From: Mucilaginibacter sp.
GTDB lineage: Bacteria > Bacteroidota > Bacteroidia > Sphingobacteriales > Sphingobacteriaceae
Direction: 5' to 3'
DNA: 64,000 nt
Assembly (NCBI GenBank): GCA_028288025.1
Contig: JAQBOM010000019.1
Span: 1-64,000 of the forward strand
The stretch's first letter is position 1; each line of letters begins with the position of its first letter. Positions 16,438-25,341 of the stretch are shown here, piece after piece. Under the pieces are notes generated by a model. That model ran no database searches. It was not told the DNA's origin and saw only the letters and a program-made list of their open reading frames with translations. A program made the translations under genes and the position numbers.

Positions 16438-17127
16438 ATGGCCAATATCTGTTTAGTTGAGGATGAAAAAAAAGTTGCCGCCTTTATTTGTAAAGGGCTC
16501 GAAGAACACGGCTATAAAATAGCGACTGCCGTAGACGGGGCTTCAGCCAAAGCCTTGTTAAAAAATCAAAGCTTTGACTTGCTCATTCTTGACGTAATGC
16601 TGCCGGATATAAACGGTATTGAGCTTTGCAGGCAGATCCGACTAACGGACGCTAAAACGCCTGTATTGATGCTCACAGCGCTCGACCAGGTGCAGAATAA
16701 GGTTGACGGTTTAAAGGCCGGTGCCGATGATTACCTGGTTAAGCCGTTTCATTTCAGCGAATTGCTGGCCCGCATTGAAGCTTTATTGCGACGGCAAAAG
16801 GCCGAAACAACCGAAAATCATACCCTGATATTTGACGACCTGAAACTTGATACCTGGAGCAATATCGCAGAACGTGCCGGCGATCAAATAGCCCTCACCG
16901 CGAAGGAATATACATTGCTCGAGCTATTCATGCGGCATCCCAACAAGGTTTTATCAAGAGAATATATTGCGGAGCAGGTGTGGAAAATTGATTTTGACAC
17001 CGGAACGAATTTTATCGATGTATATGTAAACTATCTGCGCAAAAAAATTGAAAAAGACGCAAAAAGTAAATTGATCCATACGGTTATCGGGATGGGTTAT
17101 ATTTTAAAAAGCGATAAACAGCAATGA
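16438..17127 (+). CDS. OmpR-family response regulator
   Basis: A 229-residue regulator: receiver 1-120 (acidic LVEDEKK, phosphoacceptor Asp in LLILDVMLPDING, Lys in YLVKPFHFSE) and a winged-helix trans_reg_C domain at about 130-225 (IALTAKEYTLLELFMRHPNK, then IDVYVNYLRKKIEKD). It resembles the CusR/CzcR group. Its stop overlaps the HAMP kinase start by 4 nt, and the efflux genes follow, so it probably controls them in response to metal. Confidence 0.93.
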   Translation: MANICLVEDEKKVAAFICKGLEEHGYKIATAVDGASAKALLKNQSFDLLILDVMLPDINGIELCRQIRLTDAKTPVLMLTALDQVQNKVDGLKAGADDYLVKPFHFSELLARIEALLRRQKAETTENHTLIFDDLKLDTWSNIAERAGDQIALTAKEYTLLELFMRHPNKVLSREYIAEQVWKIDFDTGTNFIDVYVNYLRKKIEKDAKSKLIHTVIGMGYILKSDKQQ

Positions 17128-18482
17128 AGATAAAGAACAGGCTTTCTCTTTATTTTACCGCAGTTAGTGCAATTGTGCTGCTAATTGTGGAGGTTGTTAT
17201 TTATATCTCGTTCGCCTCCTTTGTTAAAACTGATTTCTATACGCACCTGGTTGATAAGGCATATATAACGGCGCAACGGTATCTCGAAGCTGATGAAATT
17301 TCGCCGGATTCGCTCAACCGCGTACAGGAGCGTGACTTGCAGCGGCTCCCCAGCCAGGTAATCCGGTTATATGATGATAAAAACGCCGCCTCATTTATAA
17401 AGGATGAAAACCAATATTGGCCGGCCACGGTGATAGACGAAGTGCGGAAAAATAAACAGCTTGAATTTACGGAAGGCAACAGGCAAACAGTTGGTATCTA
17501 TTATAAAGACAACCAGGGGAACTTCGTCATATTGGTTTCGGCTATTGACGTGCAGGGAGATAAAAGGTTACTTGACCTTATCGAAAGTATGGCCATCCTG
17601 CTGATAAGTGTAACTGCCGGGTTATTTGTTATAAGCAGGTGGTTTGCCCAAAAAGCCCTGGAACCGCTTGATAAAGTAGTTAAGGAAATGCAGTTGGTGA
17701 GGGCAGGGAACCTGAGTTTTCGCGTGAACGAGGGCGATGGAAAGGATGAAATAAGTGCACTGGCCCATAATTTTAACCAGCTTTTGGAGCATTTGGAAAA
17801 TGCCTTTGAACTGCAGCAAACTTTTGTGATCAATGCCTCGCACGAATTACGGACGCCGATAACTACTATTATCGGCGAGATTGAGATCACGCTAAATAAA
17901 CTCCGTACCAATGCAGAGTACGAACAGGTACTAAAATCTGTATTGACCGATGCAGAAAGGCTAAATGAAACCATTACCAGTTTGCTCGAGCTGGCCCATG
18001 TAGATATGAATTACACACAGCCCGCTCTTAAACCGGTGGCTATTGATGAGCTGATTTGGGAACTTAATGATTATTGGGTCGAAAAAGTTGGTAAAAATTT
18101 ATTTAATGTAAACATACAACACCTTCCGGAAGACCACGAAAAGCTGCAAATACTTGGCAATAAATCATTGTTGACCATTGCATTTAACAACATTATCGGC
18201 AACGCATTTAAATTTTCAAAGAATAAACGTGTACAGTGCGACCTTTACGCCGATGAAAGGTCCATTATCATAAAAATAACAGACCTCGGCATAGGTATCA
18301 TGCCCGAAGAACTGACCAATGTTTTTGATTCGTTTTTCCGCGGGAAAAATGTAAAAGATTTCCAGGGTAACGGTATTGGCCTGTATGTCACTGGCAAAAT
18401 CATCCAGCTGTTTAATGGCACAATTTCAATTAATTCCATCCCCGGCAAGGGCACCAATGTAACAATTCAGTTTGTCAGGTAA
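17124..18482 (+). CDS. HAMP-domain sensor histidine kinase (CusS/CzcS-like)
   Basis: A 452-residue inner-membrane kinase with a helix at about 10-32, a periplasmic part of about 110 residues, a second helix at about 152-172, a HAMP domain (RWFAQKALEPLDKVVKEMQ) and HisKA with NASHELRTPITTII (His near 240). The ATPase shows NNIIGNAFKFSKN, ITDLGIGIMPEE and GNGIGLYVTGKI. The periplasmic part has no obvious His/Met-rich metal site. Coupled by a 4-nt overlap to the OmpR regulator and placed before the pump operon, it is the likely metal sensor of the cluster. Confidence 0.93.
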   Translation: MKIKNRLSLYFTAVSAIVLLIVEVVIYISFASFVKTDFYTHLVDKAYITAQRYLEADEISPDSLNRVQERDLQRLPSQVIRLYDDKNAASFIKDENQYWPATVIDEVRKNKQLEFTEGNRQTVGIYYKDNQGNFVILVSAIDVQGDKRLLDLIESMAILLISVTAGLFVISRWFAQKALEPLDKVVKEMQLVRAGNLSFRVNEGDGKDEISALAHNFNQLLEHLENAFELQQTFVINASHELRTPITTIIGEIEITLNKLRTNAEYEQVLKSVLTDAERLNETITSLLELAHVDMNYTQPALKPVAIDELIWELNDYWVEKVGKNLFNVNIQHLPEDHEKLQILGNKSLLTIAFNNIIGNAFKFSKNKRVQCDLYADERSIIIKITDLGIGIMPEELTNVFDSFFRGKNVKDFQGNGIGLYVTGKIIQLFNGTISINSIPGKGTNVTIQFVR

Positions 18483-18532
18483 TTCTAATCGTATTCTAAT
18501 CTTCCTTTAATCCGGCTTTAATGATGGGTGCC

Positions 18533-18540
18533 TAATTTTG
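18533..18540 (+). promoter_or_regulatory. -7 promoter element for the efflux operon
   Basis: TAATTTTG matches TAnnTTTG and is 17 nt before the ATG at 18558. It falls inside a possible upstream start (18528), which argues for the downstream start of the TolC-like gene. Confidence 0.5.
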
Positions 18541-18557
18541 TGGCCTTAAATAAAATT

Positions 18558-19835
18558 ATGCGCCTAAAAGTTATCCGTACTTTTTTATTGCTGCAAATAG
18601 CGTGTATGCTGATAGGATTCTCTGTATATGCACAGGGCCGTGTAACCGATACGGTTAGGTTAACGGTTAAGCAGGCTGATGACCAGTTTTTAAAAAACAA
18701 CCTGCAGGTAATGGCCCAGCGTTATAATATTGATATAGCAGGAGCGCAGGTAATTACAGCCAGGCTTTTCACCAACCCCGACTTTACCATAAACAACGGC
18801 TTAGCGGGCACAAACGAACCTAACCCAATGTCGGAACAGTCGGCAAACATTTCGCAGCTGATAACAACGGCGGGCAAGCGCAACAAGAATATAAGGCTGG
18901 CTAAAATTGGTGTTGAACAGGCCCGATACCAGTTTTTTGACTTACTGCGGACACTTAAAAACACGTTAAGGACTGACTTCTTTTCTGTTTACTATCAGCG
19001 TCAATCGGCTAAGGTATACAACCAGGAGATCAGCTCGCTTTCAAAAACGTTAAGTATTTTTAAACAGCAATATGCCAAAGGCAACATCGCCCAAAAGGAA
19101 GTTTTGCGCATACAGTCGCAGCTCTACTCATTACAGGCCGAATACAACAACCTGCAAACCGGCATCGATACCACCGAACGGGAACTAAAAATAATGCTTC
19201 GGGTACCGGCGGGGATCGCAATTGATCCGCAGGTAGCTGAAGACATTACAGGTAAAGACATTTTAACTAACGTTCCCTACCAGCGACTGTTGGATTCGGC
19301 CCTTACTAACCGGTATGATTTGCGGTATAGTAAGGCAACGGTTGATTATAATAATATGAACCTGGCACTGCAGAAAGCAACCGCTGTTCCGGATGTTTCA
19401 CTATCATTAAATTTTGATAAACTGGGTTCGTACGGCCACAACTTTTTGAGCGGAGGGTTTAGCATGCCGCTGCCGCTGTTTAACCGCAACCAGGGAAACA
19501 TCAGGCAGGCAACCCTGCAAGTTGACCAGAGCAAGCTACAGCTTCAAAACCAGCAAAACCAGGTAGAGAACGATGTAACGACAAGCTATAAGATAGCCTT
19601 GAGGGTCGAAACTCTCTACAATAGTTTCGACCCTCAATTTAAGCAGGACTTTACTCATCTTATTGGCGAAGTATTTAAGAATTACGAAAAGCGTAATATC
19701 AGCATGCTTGAGTTTCTTGATTTTTATGATTCTTACAAAACCAATACGGTACAGCTGAATAACGTCCTGTTAAATCGAGTGACCTCGCTCGAACAACTGA
19801 ACTATGTTACCGGAACACCTTTTTTTAATCAATAA
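18558..19835 (+). CDS. TolC-family outer-membrane efflux protein (CzcC-like)
   Basis: About 425 residues from ATG 18558. This start gives a clean signal peptide (MRLKVIRTFLLLQIACMLIG ending in YAQ); the in-frame ATG at 18528 would add ten residues before it and sits on the -7 element. Two OEP repeats form the channel, with long coiled helices (SAKVYNQEISSLSKTLSIFK; LQNQQNQVENDVTTSYKIAL). It is the outer-membrane exit duct of the RND pump. It is followed after 14 nt by the adaptor gene. Confidence 0.92.
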   Translation: MRLKVIRTFLLLQIACMLIGFSVYAQGRVTDTVRLTVKQADDQFLKNNLQVMAQRYNIDIAGAQVITARLFTNPDFTINNGLAGTNEPNPMSEQSANISQLITTAGKRNKNIRLAKIGVEQARYQFFDLLRTLKNTLRTDFFSVYYQRQSAKVYNQEISSLSKTLSIFKQQYAKGNIAQKEVLRIQSQLYSLQAEYNNLQTGIDTTERELKIMLRVPAGIAIDPQVAEDITGKDILTNVPYQRLLDSALTNRYDLRYSKATVDYNNMNLALQKATAVPDVSLSLNFDKLGSYGHNFLSGGFSMPLPLFNRNQGNIRQATLQVDQSKLQLQNQQNQVENDVTTSYKIALRVETLYNSFDPQFKQDFTHLIGEVFKNYEKRNISMLEFLDFYDSYKTNTVQLNNVLLNRVTSLEQLNYVTGTPFFNQ

Positions 19836-19849
19836 TCATAGCGCTGAAA

Positions 19850-20947
19850 ATGTACAACAAATATAAAATCTTAACTATTACTACTGTCCTGCTCATTACA
19901 GGGTTCGCTTTACCAAGCTGCCATCATGCGGATGAAAGCCGGGAGAAAGATACCCGCTTCGAGGTTACGGATAGCTTGTTAAGCAGCTTACTGATCGATA
20001 CGGTGAAAGAAGCGAGCGCGTTATCGCAGTTTACGCTAACCGGCAGCATAGCGCCCGATGAAAATAAGATGGTAAAAGTTTTCCCAATGGTTAGCGGGGT
20101 GGCGCAAAACGTCCATGTGCAATTAGGCGACGTGGTTAGTAAAGGTCAAACGCTTGCCATTATGAAGAGCGCGGAAATGGCCGGCTTTACCAAGGATTAT
20201 ATTTCCTCCACGGCTGATGTCAGAAATACCCGGCGTATTATGGAATCGACGCAGGACCTGTATAAAGGCGGCCTTGCCTCACAAAAAGATTTGGAACAGG
20301 CAAAGTCTGACTACCAGAAAGCGCTGGCCGAAAGCAAGCGTGCGGGAGCGGTGATATCGATAAACAAAAGCAACAGCAATGGTTATGAGCTTAAAGCGCC
20401 CATATCGGGTTTTGTAGTGGAGAAAAACCTAACCAGTAATACCCATGTCCGGGCAGACAACAGCCAGAACCTGTTTACTATAGCCGACCTGTCAACAGTA
20501 TATGTGCTGGTGAATGTATATGAATCGGATATATCAAAGATACAAACCGGCGATCCCGTAAAGGTTACCACACTGTCCTATCCTGATAGAGTATTTGATG
20601 GCAAAATTGACCGGATCGATAATATGCTCGACCCGGATAACAAAGTAATGCATGCCCGGATAAAGATCAACAACCCCGGCAATTTGCTTAAGCCTGGGAT
20701 GTTCGCCAATATCCAGATACGGGCAAAATCAGGTGAAAACCTGCCTGAGATCAACGCACGGGCGCTGGTTTTCGATAACGATAAAAACTATGTGATAGTG
20801 GTTGATGGTAAAGCTAAAGTACATATTCAACCGGTTGCAATTGCCAAAACAGTTGAAGATAGGGCATACATCAGCAAAGGCTTAAGGCCCGGTGACCGCG
20901 TTGTGGCCTCAAGGCAGGTGTATTTGTATGAATCATTGAAAGACTAA
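19850..20947 (+). CDS. RND efflux periplasmic adaptor (CzcB-like)
   Basis: A 365-residue membrane-fusion protein with a lipoprotein-like N-terminus (TVLLITGFALPSC, Cys24). The domains are barrel-sandwich (FPMVSGVAQNVHVQLGDVVS, with the returning half LKAPISGFVVEKNL), alpha-hairpin (about 120-165), beta-barrel (VYVLVNVYESDISKIQTGDP) and a membrane-proximal end. The adaptor joins inner-membrane pump and outer-membrane channel. No Met-rich copper site or C-terminal heavy-metal-binding domain is visible. 94 nt separate it from the pump gene, a gap holding a repeat element. Confidence 0.92.
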   Translation: MYNKYKILTITTVLLITGFALPSCHHADESREKDTRFEVTDSLLSSLLIDTVKEASALSQFTLTGSIAPDENKMVKVFPMVSGVAQNVHVQLGDVVSKGQTLAIMKSAEMAGFTKDYISSTADVRNTRRIMESTQDLYKGGLASQKDLEQAKSDYQKALAESKRAGAVISINKSNSNGYELKAPISGFVVEKNLTSNTHVRADNSQNLFTIADLSTVYVLVNVYESDISKIQTGDPVKVTTLSYPDRVFDGKIDRIDNMLDPDNKVMHARIKINNPGNLLKPGMFANIQIRAKSGENLPEINARALVFDNDKNYVIVVDGKAKVHIQPVAIAKTVEDRAYISKGLRPGDRVVASRQVYLYESLKD

Positions 20948-20950
20948 TTG

Positions 20951-21030
20951 CTGAATTTCGAATTTCGGATTTTCGATTTCGGATTTTTCCGGTCGATTCT
21001 AAATCCGAAGTTAAAATTTCGACATCTGAA
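20951..21030. repeat. Copy 1 of a dispersed TTCGGATTTTCGATTTCGG repeat
   Basis: The gap between adaptor and pump genes holds TTTCGGATTTT units. Bases 20964-20987 are identical over 24 nt to 33603-33626, and partial inverted copies follow (AAATCCGAAG at 21001-21010). It may be a small intergenic palindromic repeat family; a role in mRNA folding between the two genes is speculation. Confidence 0.6.
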
Positions 21031-21041
21031 ATAAAAATCCC

Positions 21042-24000
21042 ATGAATCGATTTATAAAAAATATTCTATCCTTCGCCTTAAAAAACAGGTTCTTCATATT
21101 TTTTGTGACTGCCCTGATGGCGGTTGGGGGATATATCAGCTTCAAAACAATTAGCATTGATGCTTTCCCTGATGTTACAAACACCTCGGTAACCATCATC
21201 TCGCAATGGCCCGGAAGAAGCGCAGAGGAGGTAGAGAAATTTGTGACCCGCCCGATTGAAATTGCCATGAACCCGGCGGAAAAAAAGACCAGCATCCGGT
21301 CATCTTCGCTTTTCGGCCTTTCGGTAGTAAAAATAACTTTCGACGACGAAGTTGATTATCCGTTCGCGCGGCTGCAGATCAACAACCATTTAGCCGATGC
21401 CAACTTACCCGACGGCGTAAATCCTTCGGTACAACCGCCATATGGCCCAACCGGGGAGATATACCGTTTTACATTAACCAGCAACCGGCGCTCGGCACGT
21501 GAATTAAAGACGATAGAAGACTGGGTGGTTGAACGCGAAATCCGGGCTGTTCCGGGTGTTGCGGATGTGAACAGTTTTGGTGGTGAAGTAAAAACATACC
21601 AGATAACTATTGATCCGCAAAAAGCCGTGCAGTATAATGTAACGCCGTTACAGCTGTATGATGCCGTGTCAAAGAGCAATGTAAACGTTGGGGGTGATGT
21701 GATCGACCAGGGTGGCCAGGCTTATGTAGTAAGGGGTATTGGGCTGTTGAATAATATCGACGAAATAAAAAACATCGTCATCAATAACATCAAAGGCACG
21801 CCTATTTATGTTAAGACGATCGCCGAAGTAACGGAATCGGCATTGCCAAGGCTCGGGCAGGTTGGCCGTGATAAGGATCCGGATGTGGTTGAAGGTATTG
21901 TGGTTATGCGCAAGGGCGAAAACCCAAGCGAAGTGATCAACAATCTGAAGGCTAAGGTCAAACAACTTAACAACAAAATACTGCCCGATGATGTAAAGCT
22001 GAAAACGTTTTACGACCGCGAAGTCCTTGTGGATTTTGCCACGCATACGGTAATGCATAATATGTTTGAGGGGATTGTTTTTGTTACCATTATCGTGTTC
22101 CTTTTTATGGCCGATTGGCGCACTACATTAATTGTGTCGCTTATTATTCCACTGGCACTGCTGTTCGCGTTCATTTGTTTAAAGCTGCGGGGAATGTCGG
22201 CTAACCTGTTGTCGATGGGGGCGATTGACTTTGGTATCATCATAGATGGGGCCGTTGTAATGGTTGAAGGGATATTTGTGGTGCTCGATCATAAGGCCAA
22301 AGAAGTGGGTATGGAAAGCTATAACCGCCTGAGCAAACTGGGTTTGATAAAGCAGGCCTGTATGGTAAACGGTAAGGGGATATTCTTCGCCAAGCTGATC
22401 ATCATTACCGGCTTGCTGCCGATATTCAGCTTTCAAAAAGTTGAAGGCAAGATGTTTTCGCCCTTGGCATGGACACTCGGTTTTGCTTTGTTGGGTGCAG
22501 TTATTTTAACATTCACCTTCGTGCCCGCATTGTCAAGTGTGCTGCTGCGTAAGGACGTAAAGGAAAAACACAATGTGTTTGTTGAGTTTATCACGCGCAA
22601 TGCCATGCGCTTTTACTCGCTTTGTTTTAAAGCCCGGAAAATAGTTTTCCCCGTTGCTATTATAGCCCTTGTGGTCAGTATCGGTTGCTTCAGTCTTTTA
22701 GGTACCGAATTTTTGCCCGAATTAAACGAGGGCGCCATTTACGTGCGAGCTACCGGGCCGCTAAGTATCTCTCTAAAGGAGTCAGTGAAAATGGCGAATG
22801 AGATGCGCAGCATCTTCCTGAGTTTCGATGAGGTAAAACAGGTCATGTCGCAAACCGGCAGGCCCAATGATGGAACTGATGCAACCGGTTTTTATAATAT
22901 CGAGTTTCACGTAGATATTTACCCGCAGGACGAATGGAAGAGAAAGGAAACAAAAGAAGAACTTATCCGGCGAATGCAGGAAAAATTAAAGTTCTTCCCC
23001 GGTGTGGATCTTAACTTCTCGCAACCTATATCTGATAACGTTGAGGAAGCGGTATCGGGCGTAAAAGGCTCGATCGTAGTTAAATTGTTTGGCGATGATT
23101 ATAAGTATATCGAAGGCCAGGAACAGCGGATATATTCCATTTTAAAAGGCGTAAAGGGTATCGAAGACCTGGGCATATTGCACAACATGGGTCAGCCGGA
23201 ATTGCAGATAGACCTTAATCAGCAGGAAATGGCGCAGTACGGTGTTACGGCAGCGGACGCCAATGCAGTGATCGAGATGGCGATAGGAGGTAAGGCAGCC
23301 ACTCAAATCTATGAAGGCGAACGTAAGTTTGATCTTCGTATCCGTTACCCCGAAAGTTTCAGGAACAATGAGCTCTCTATCGGCGATTTGCGGGTACCAA
23401 CGCTGAACAACAATACTGTTCCCCTGCGTGAAATTGCAAGTATAAAACGGATCACCGGTGTCAGCATGATCTATCGCGACGACCATGCGCGCTACGGTGC
23501 GTTAAAATTCTCGATTCGCGGGCGCGATATGGGCAGCACCATCAGTGAAGCACAGAATAAGGTAAATGAGCAAATTAAGCTGCCTAGAGGCTATTCCCTG
23601 CAATGGGCCGGCGATTTTGAAAACCAGCAGCGCGCTACTAAAAGGTTAAGCCAGGTGGTACCTGTCAGCTTGCTCATTATCTTCTTTATCCTGTTTATAT
23701 TGTTCGGCAATTTCAGGGACTCACTACTGGTTTTAAATAACGTGCCGTTCGCGATAATGGGAGGTATACTGGCACTGCTGATTACCGGGATAAACTTTAA
23801 TATTTCTGCCGGTATCGGGTTTATTGCACTATTTGGCATTTGCGTACAGAACGGCGTTATTTTGATCACCAAATTTAAAAGCAATATCACCGAATTGAAA
23901 CACCATACCACGTGGACATCGTTCGGAGATGCGATTAAAGATGGCGTGGCCGATCGGTTACGCCCTGTTGTGATGACAGCCATGATGGCGGCAATAGGTC

Positions 24001-24173
24001 TATTGCCCGCAGCGATGTCAAATGGTATTGGTTCCGAGGCATCAAAACCATTGGCAATCGTTGTAATTGGCGGCTTGATAACCAATACCATATTTAACCT
24101 TTTTGTATTCCCGATCGTGTTCTTCTGGTCGTACCGCAAGCGGGTTGAAAGCGGTGTGGTGAACAGGATATAA
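21042..24173 (+). CDS. czcA: HME-RND metal efflux pump (CzcA-type)
   Basis: A 1043-residue inner-membrane proton antiporter with 12 helices and two large periplasmic loops. N-terminal pattern SIDAFPDVTNTSVTIISQWP is typical of heavy-metal RND pumps. The fourth helix carries DFGIIIDGAVVMVEG, the D-x6-D-x6-E proton-relay pattern of CzcA (DFG-x3-DG); CusA silver/copper pumps have no DFG there. I therefore favour zinc/cobalt/cadmium/nickel over copper. The residue after the Glu is Gly where Asn is usual. Third component of the pump with the preceding channel and adaptor. Confidence 0.92.
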   Translation: MNRFIKNILSFALKNRFFIFFVTALMAVGGYISFKTISIDAFPDVTNTSVTIISQWPGRSAEEVEKFVTRPIEIAMNPAEKKTSIRSSSLFGLSVVKITFDDEVDYPFARLQINNHLADANLPDGVNPSVQPPYGPTGEIYRFTLTSNRRSARELKTIEDWVVEREIRAVPGVADVNSFGGEVKTYQITIDPQKAVQYNVTPLQLYDAVSKSNVNVGGDVIDQGGQAYVVRGIGLLNNIDEIKNIVINNIKGTPIYVKTIAEVTESALPRLGQVGRDKDPDVVEGIVVMRKGENPSEVINNLKAKVKQLNNKILPDDVKLKTFYDREVLVDFATHTVMHNMFEGIVFVTIIVFLFMADWRTTLIVSLIIPLALLFAFICLKLRGMSANLLSMGAIDFGIIIDGAVVMVEGIFVVLDHKAKEVGMESYNRLSKLGLIKQACMVNGKGIFFAKLIIITGLLPIFSFQKVEGKMFSPLAWTLGFALLGAVILTFTFVPALSSVLLRKDVKEKHNVFVEFITRNAMRFYSLCFKARKIVFPVAIIALVVSIGCFSLLGTEFLPELNEGAIYVRATGPLSISLKESVKMANEMRSIFLSFDEVKQVMSQTGRPNDGTDATGFYNIEFHVDIYPQDEWKRKETKEELIRRMQEKLKFFPGVDLNFSQPISDNVEEAVSGVKGSIVVKLFGDDYKYIEGQEQRIYSILKGVKGIEDLGILHNMGQPELQIDLNQQEMAQYGVTAADANAVIEMAIGGKAATQIYEGERKFDLRIRYPESFRNNELSIGDLRVPTLNNNTVPLREIASIKRITGVSMIYRDDHARYGALKFSIRGRDMGSTISEAQNKVNEQIKLPRGYSLQWAGDFENQQRATKRLSQVVPVSLLIIFFILFILFGNFRDSLLVLNNVPFAIMGGILALLITGINFNISAGIGFIALFGICVQNGVILITKFKSNITELKHHTTWTSFGDAIKDGVADRLRPVVMTAMMAAIGLLPAAMSNGIGSEASKPLAIVVIGGLITNTIFNLFVFPIVFFWSYRKRVESGVVNRI

Positions 24174-24245
24174 ATGTTTATTATTCATATCAAATTTGTT
24201 ACAATTAAGTAAATATTAGTAATTTGGGCCCAAGCCGACACGAAT

Positions 24246-25031
24246 ATGAATAATTTAGAAACCTATTTTAACGAGAACCAAAAAAGAATAATTACTAAGT
24301 GGGACCATTATTTTGATATATACGACAGGCATTTTAGTAAATACCGGGATAAGGAGATCGTATTATTAGAAATAGGCACTTACCATGGTGGTAGTTTGCA
24401 AATGTGGAAGAATTATTTTGGCGATAAGGCCAAAATTTATGGTATAGATATCAACCCCAATTGTAAGCAGGCAGAAGATGAAAATATCACTATTTTAATA
24501 GGATCACAATCCGACCGTAACTTTCTGAAAAAAGTAGTTCAGGAAATACCCCCGATTGACATACTGATCGATGACGGGGGCCATACCATGCTGCAGCAAA
24601 TAGTATCCTTCGAGGAGCTTTTTGATCACATAAAACCCGATGGGTGTTACCTGTGTGAAGACCTGCACACGGCATATTGGAAAGAATACGGCGGCGGGTT
24701 CAAACGGCGGGGCAGTTTTATTGAATACTCAAAAGATTTAATAGATAAATTAAATGCCTATCATTCTGTCGAAGACGCTCTTCCTGTAAGCACGTTTACC
24801 ACCTCGGTAAATTCGCTGCATTATTACGACAGTATGTTGGTTATTGAAAAAAAGCAGCGCCGCAAACCGGTGTCGTTACGTACCGGAACTATCAGCATTC
24901 CGGATCAAAGCGCTCCGGTATTAACAGGCTTCGCAGCCTACAAGGCAAGGAAGAAACACAAATTTAGAGTGCGAATAAATAACATACTGTCGTTTTTTAA
25001 ACTCCCATTGAAAAACGGCATTTATGATTGA
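24246..25031 (+). CDS. Class I SAM-dependent methyltransferase (CmcI/TylF-like)
   Basis: A 261-residue Rossmann methyltransferase: motif I LEIGTYHGGSLQMWK, motif II YGIDINPNC, and the acidic motif ILIDDGGHTMLQQ, then GCYLCEDLHTAYW. This pattern is found in macrocin O-methyltransferase/cephalosporin-hydroxylase-like enzymes that act on sugars or secondary metabolites. The C-terminal 60 residues are basic (YKARKKHKFRVRINNI). It stands alone, 72 nt after the pump; acceptor unknown. Confidence 0.85.
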   Translation: MNNLETYFNENQKRIITKWDHYFDIYDRHFSKYRDKEIVLLEIGTYHGGSLQMWKNYFGDKAKIYGIDINPNCKQAEDENITILIGSQSDRNFLKKVVQEIPPIDILIDDGGHTMLQQIVSFEELFDHIKPDGCYLCEDLHTAYWKEYGGGFKRRGSFIEYSKDLIDKLNAYHSVEDALPVSTFTTSVNSLHYYDSMLVIEKKQRRKPVSLRTGTISIPDQSAPVLTGFAAYKARKKHKFRVRINNILSFFKLPLKNGIYD

Positions 25032-25034
25032 GTA

Positions 25035-25064
25035 AGATTTGTCAACTTTTAAATTGACAAATCT
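25035..25064 (+). terminator. Hairpin behind the methyltransferase gene
   Basis: AGATTTGTCAA and TTGACAAATCT form an 11-bp stem with an 8-nt loop starting 4 nt after the stop. No U-tract follows, so it may stabilise the 3' end rather than terminate by itself. Confidence 0.5.
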
Positions 25065-25094
25065 AACGCTGATTATTGGTTAAATAAATATTTG

Positions 25095-25102
25095 TACTTT
25101 TG
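25095..25102 (+). promoter_or_regulatory. -7 promoter element of the toxin-antitoxin pair
   Basis: TACTTTTG matches TAnnTTTG, with TTG at 25076-25078 (16-nt spacing, slightly short). It ends 5 nt before the ATG at 25108, so the message may be leaderless. Confidence 0.5.
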
Positions 25103-25107
25103 TTATT

Positions 25108-25341
25108 ATGGATATCCAGGCAGAAAAAATAGAACTGGCGAAGCTGATATTAAGCACCAACGATACCGGCCTGATCAATCAAATTAAATCTTTATTTAAA
25201 AATAAAGAGGAAAATTGGTGGGATGAATTACCTGCGTCAGTCAAACGGGGAATTAATGAGTCGATAGAACAGGCTAATAAGGAGGAATTTGTTTCGCTTG
25301 ATGACGTAAAAAGGGAAGTGATCTCTTTGCTTAAAAAATGA
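25108..25341 (+). CDS. Putative antitoxin of a RelE/ParE-type module
   Basis: A 77-residue acidic/helical protein: IELAKLILSTNDTGLINQIK, then ENWWDELPASVKRGINESIE and a C-terminal LDDVKREVISLLKK. The pattern WWDELP-x-x-V...GI-x-x-(S)-x-x-(Q)A-x-x-GE and a DVK helix is common in small Bacteroidota antitoxins paired with RelE/ParE toxins. Its stop overlaps the toxin start by 4 nt, which supports translational coupling. A DNA-binding domain is not evident, so autoregulation is uncertain. Confidence 0.75.
   Translation: MDIQAEKIELAKLILSTNDTGLINQIKSLFKNKEENWWDELPASVKRGINESIEQANKEEFVSLDDVKREVISLLKK

Noticed and set aside
17501..17974. 157-codon minus-strand frame
   Set aside because: Antisense to the HAMP kinase; low-complexity Ser/Leu composition typical of a shadow frame.
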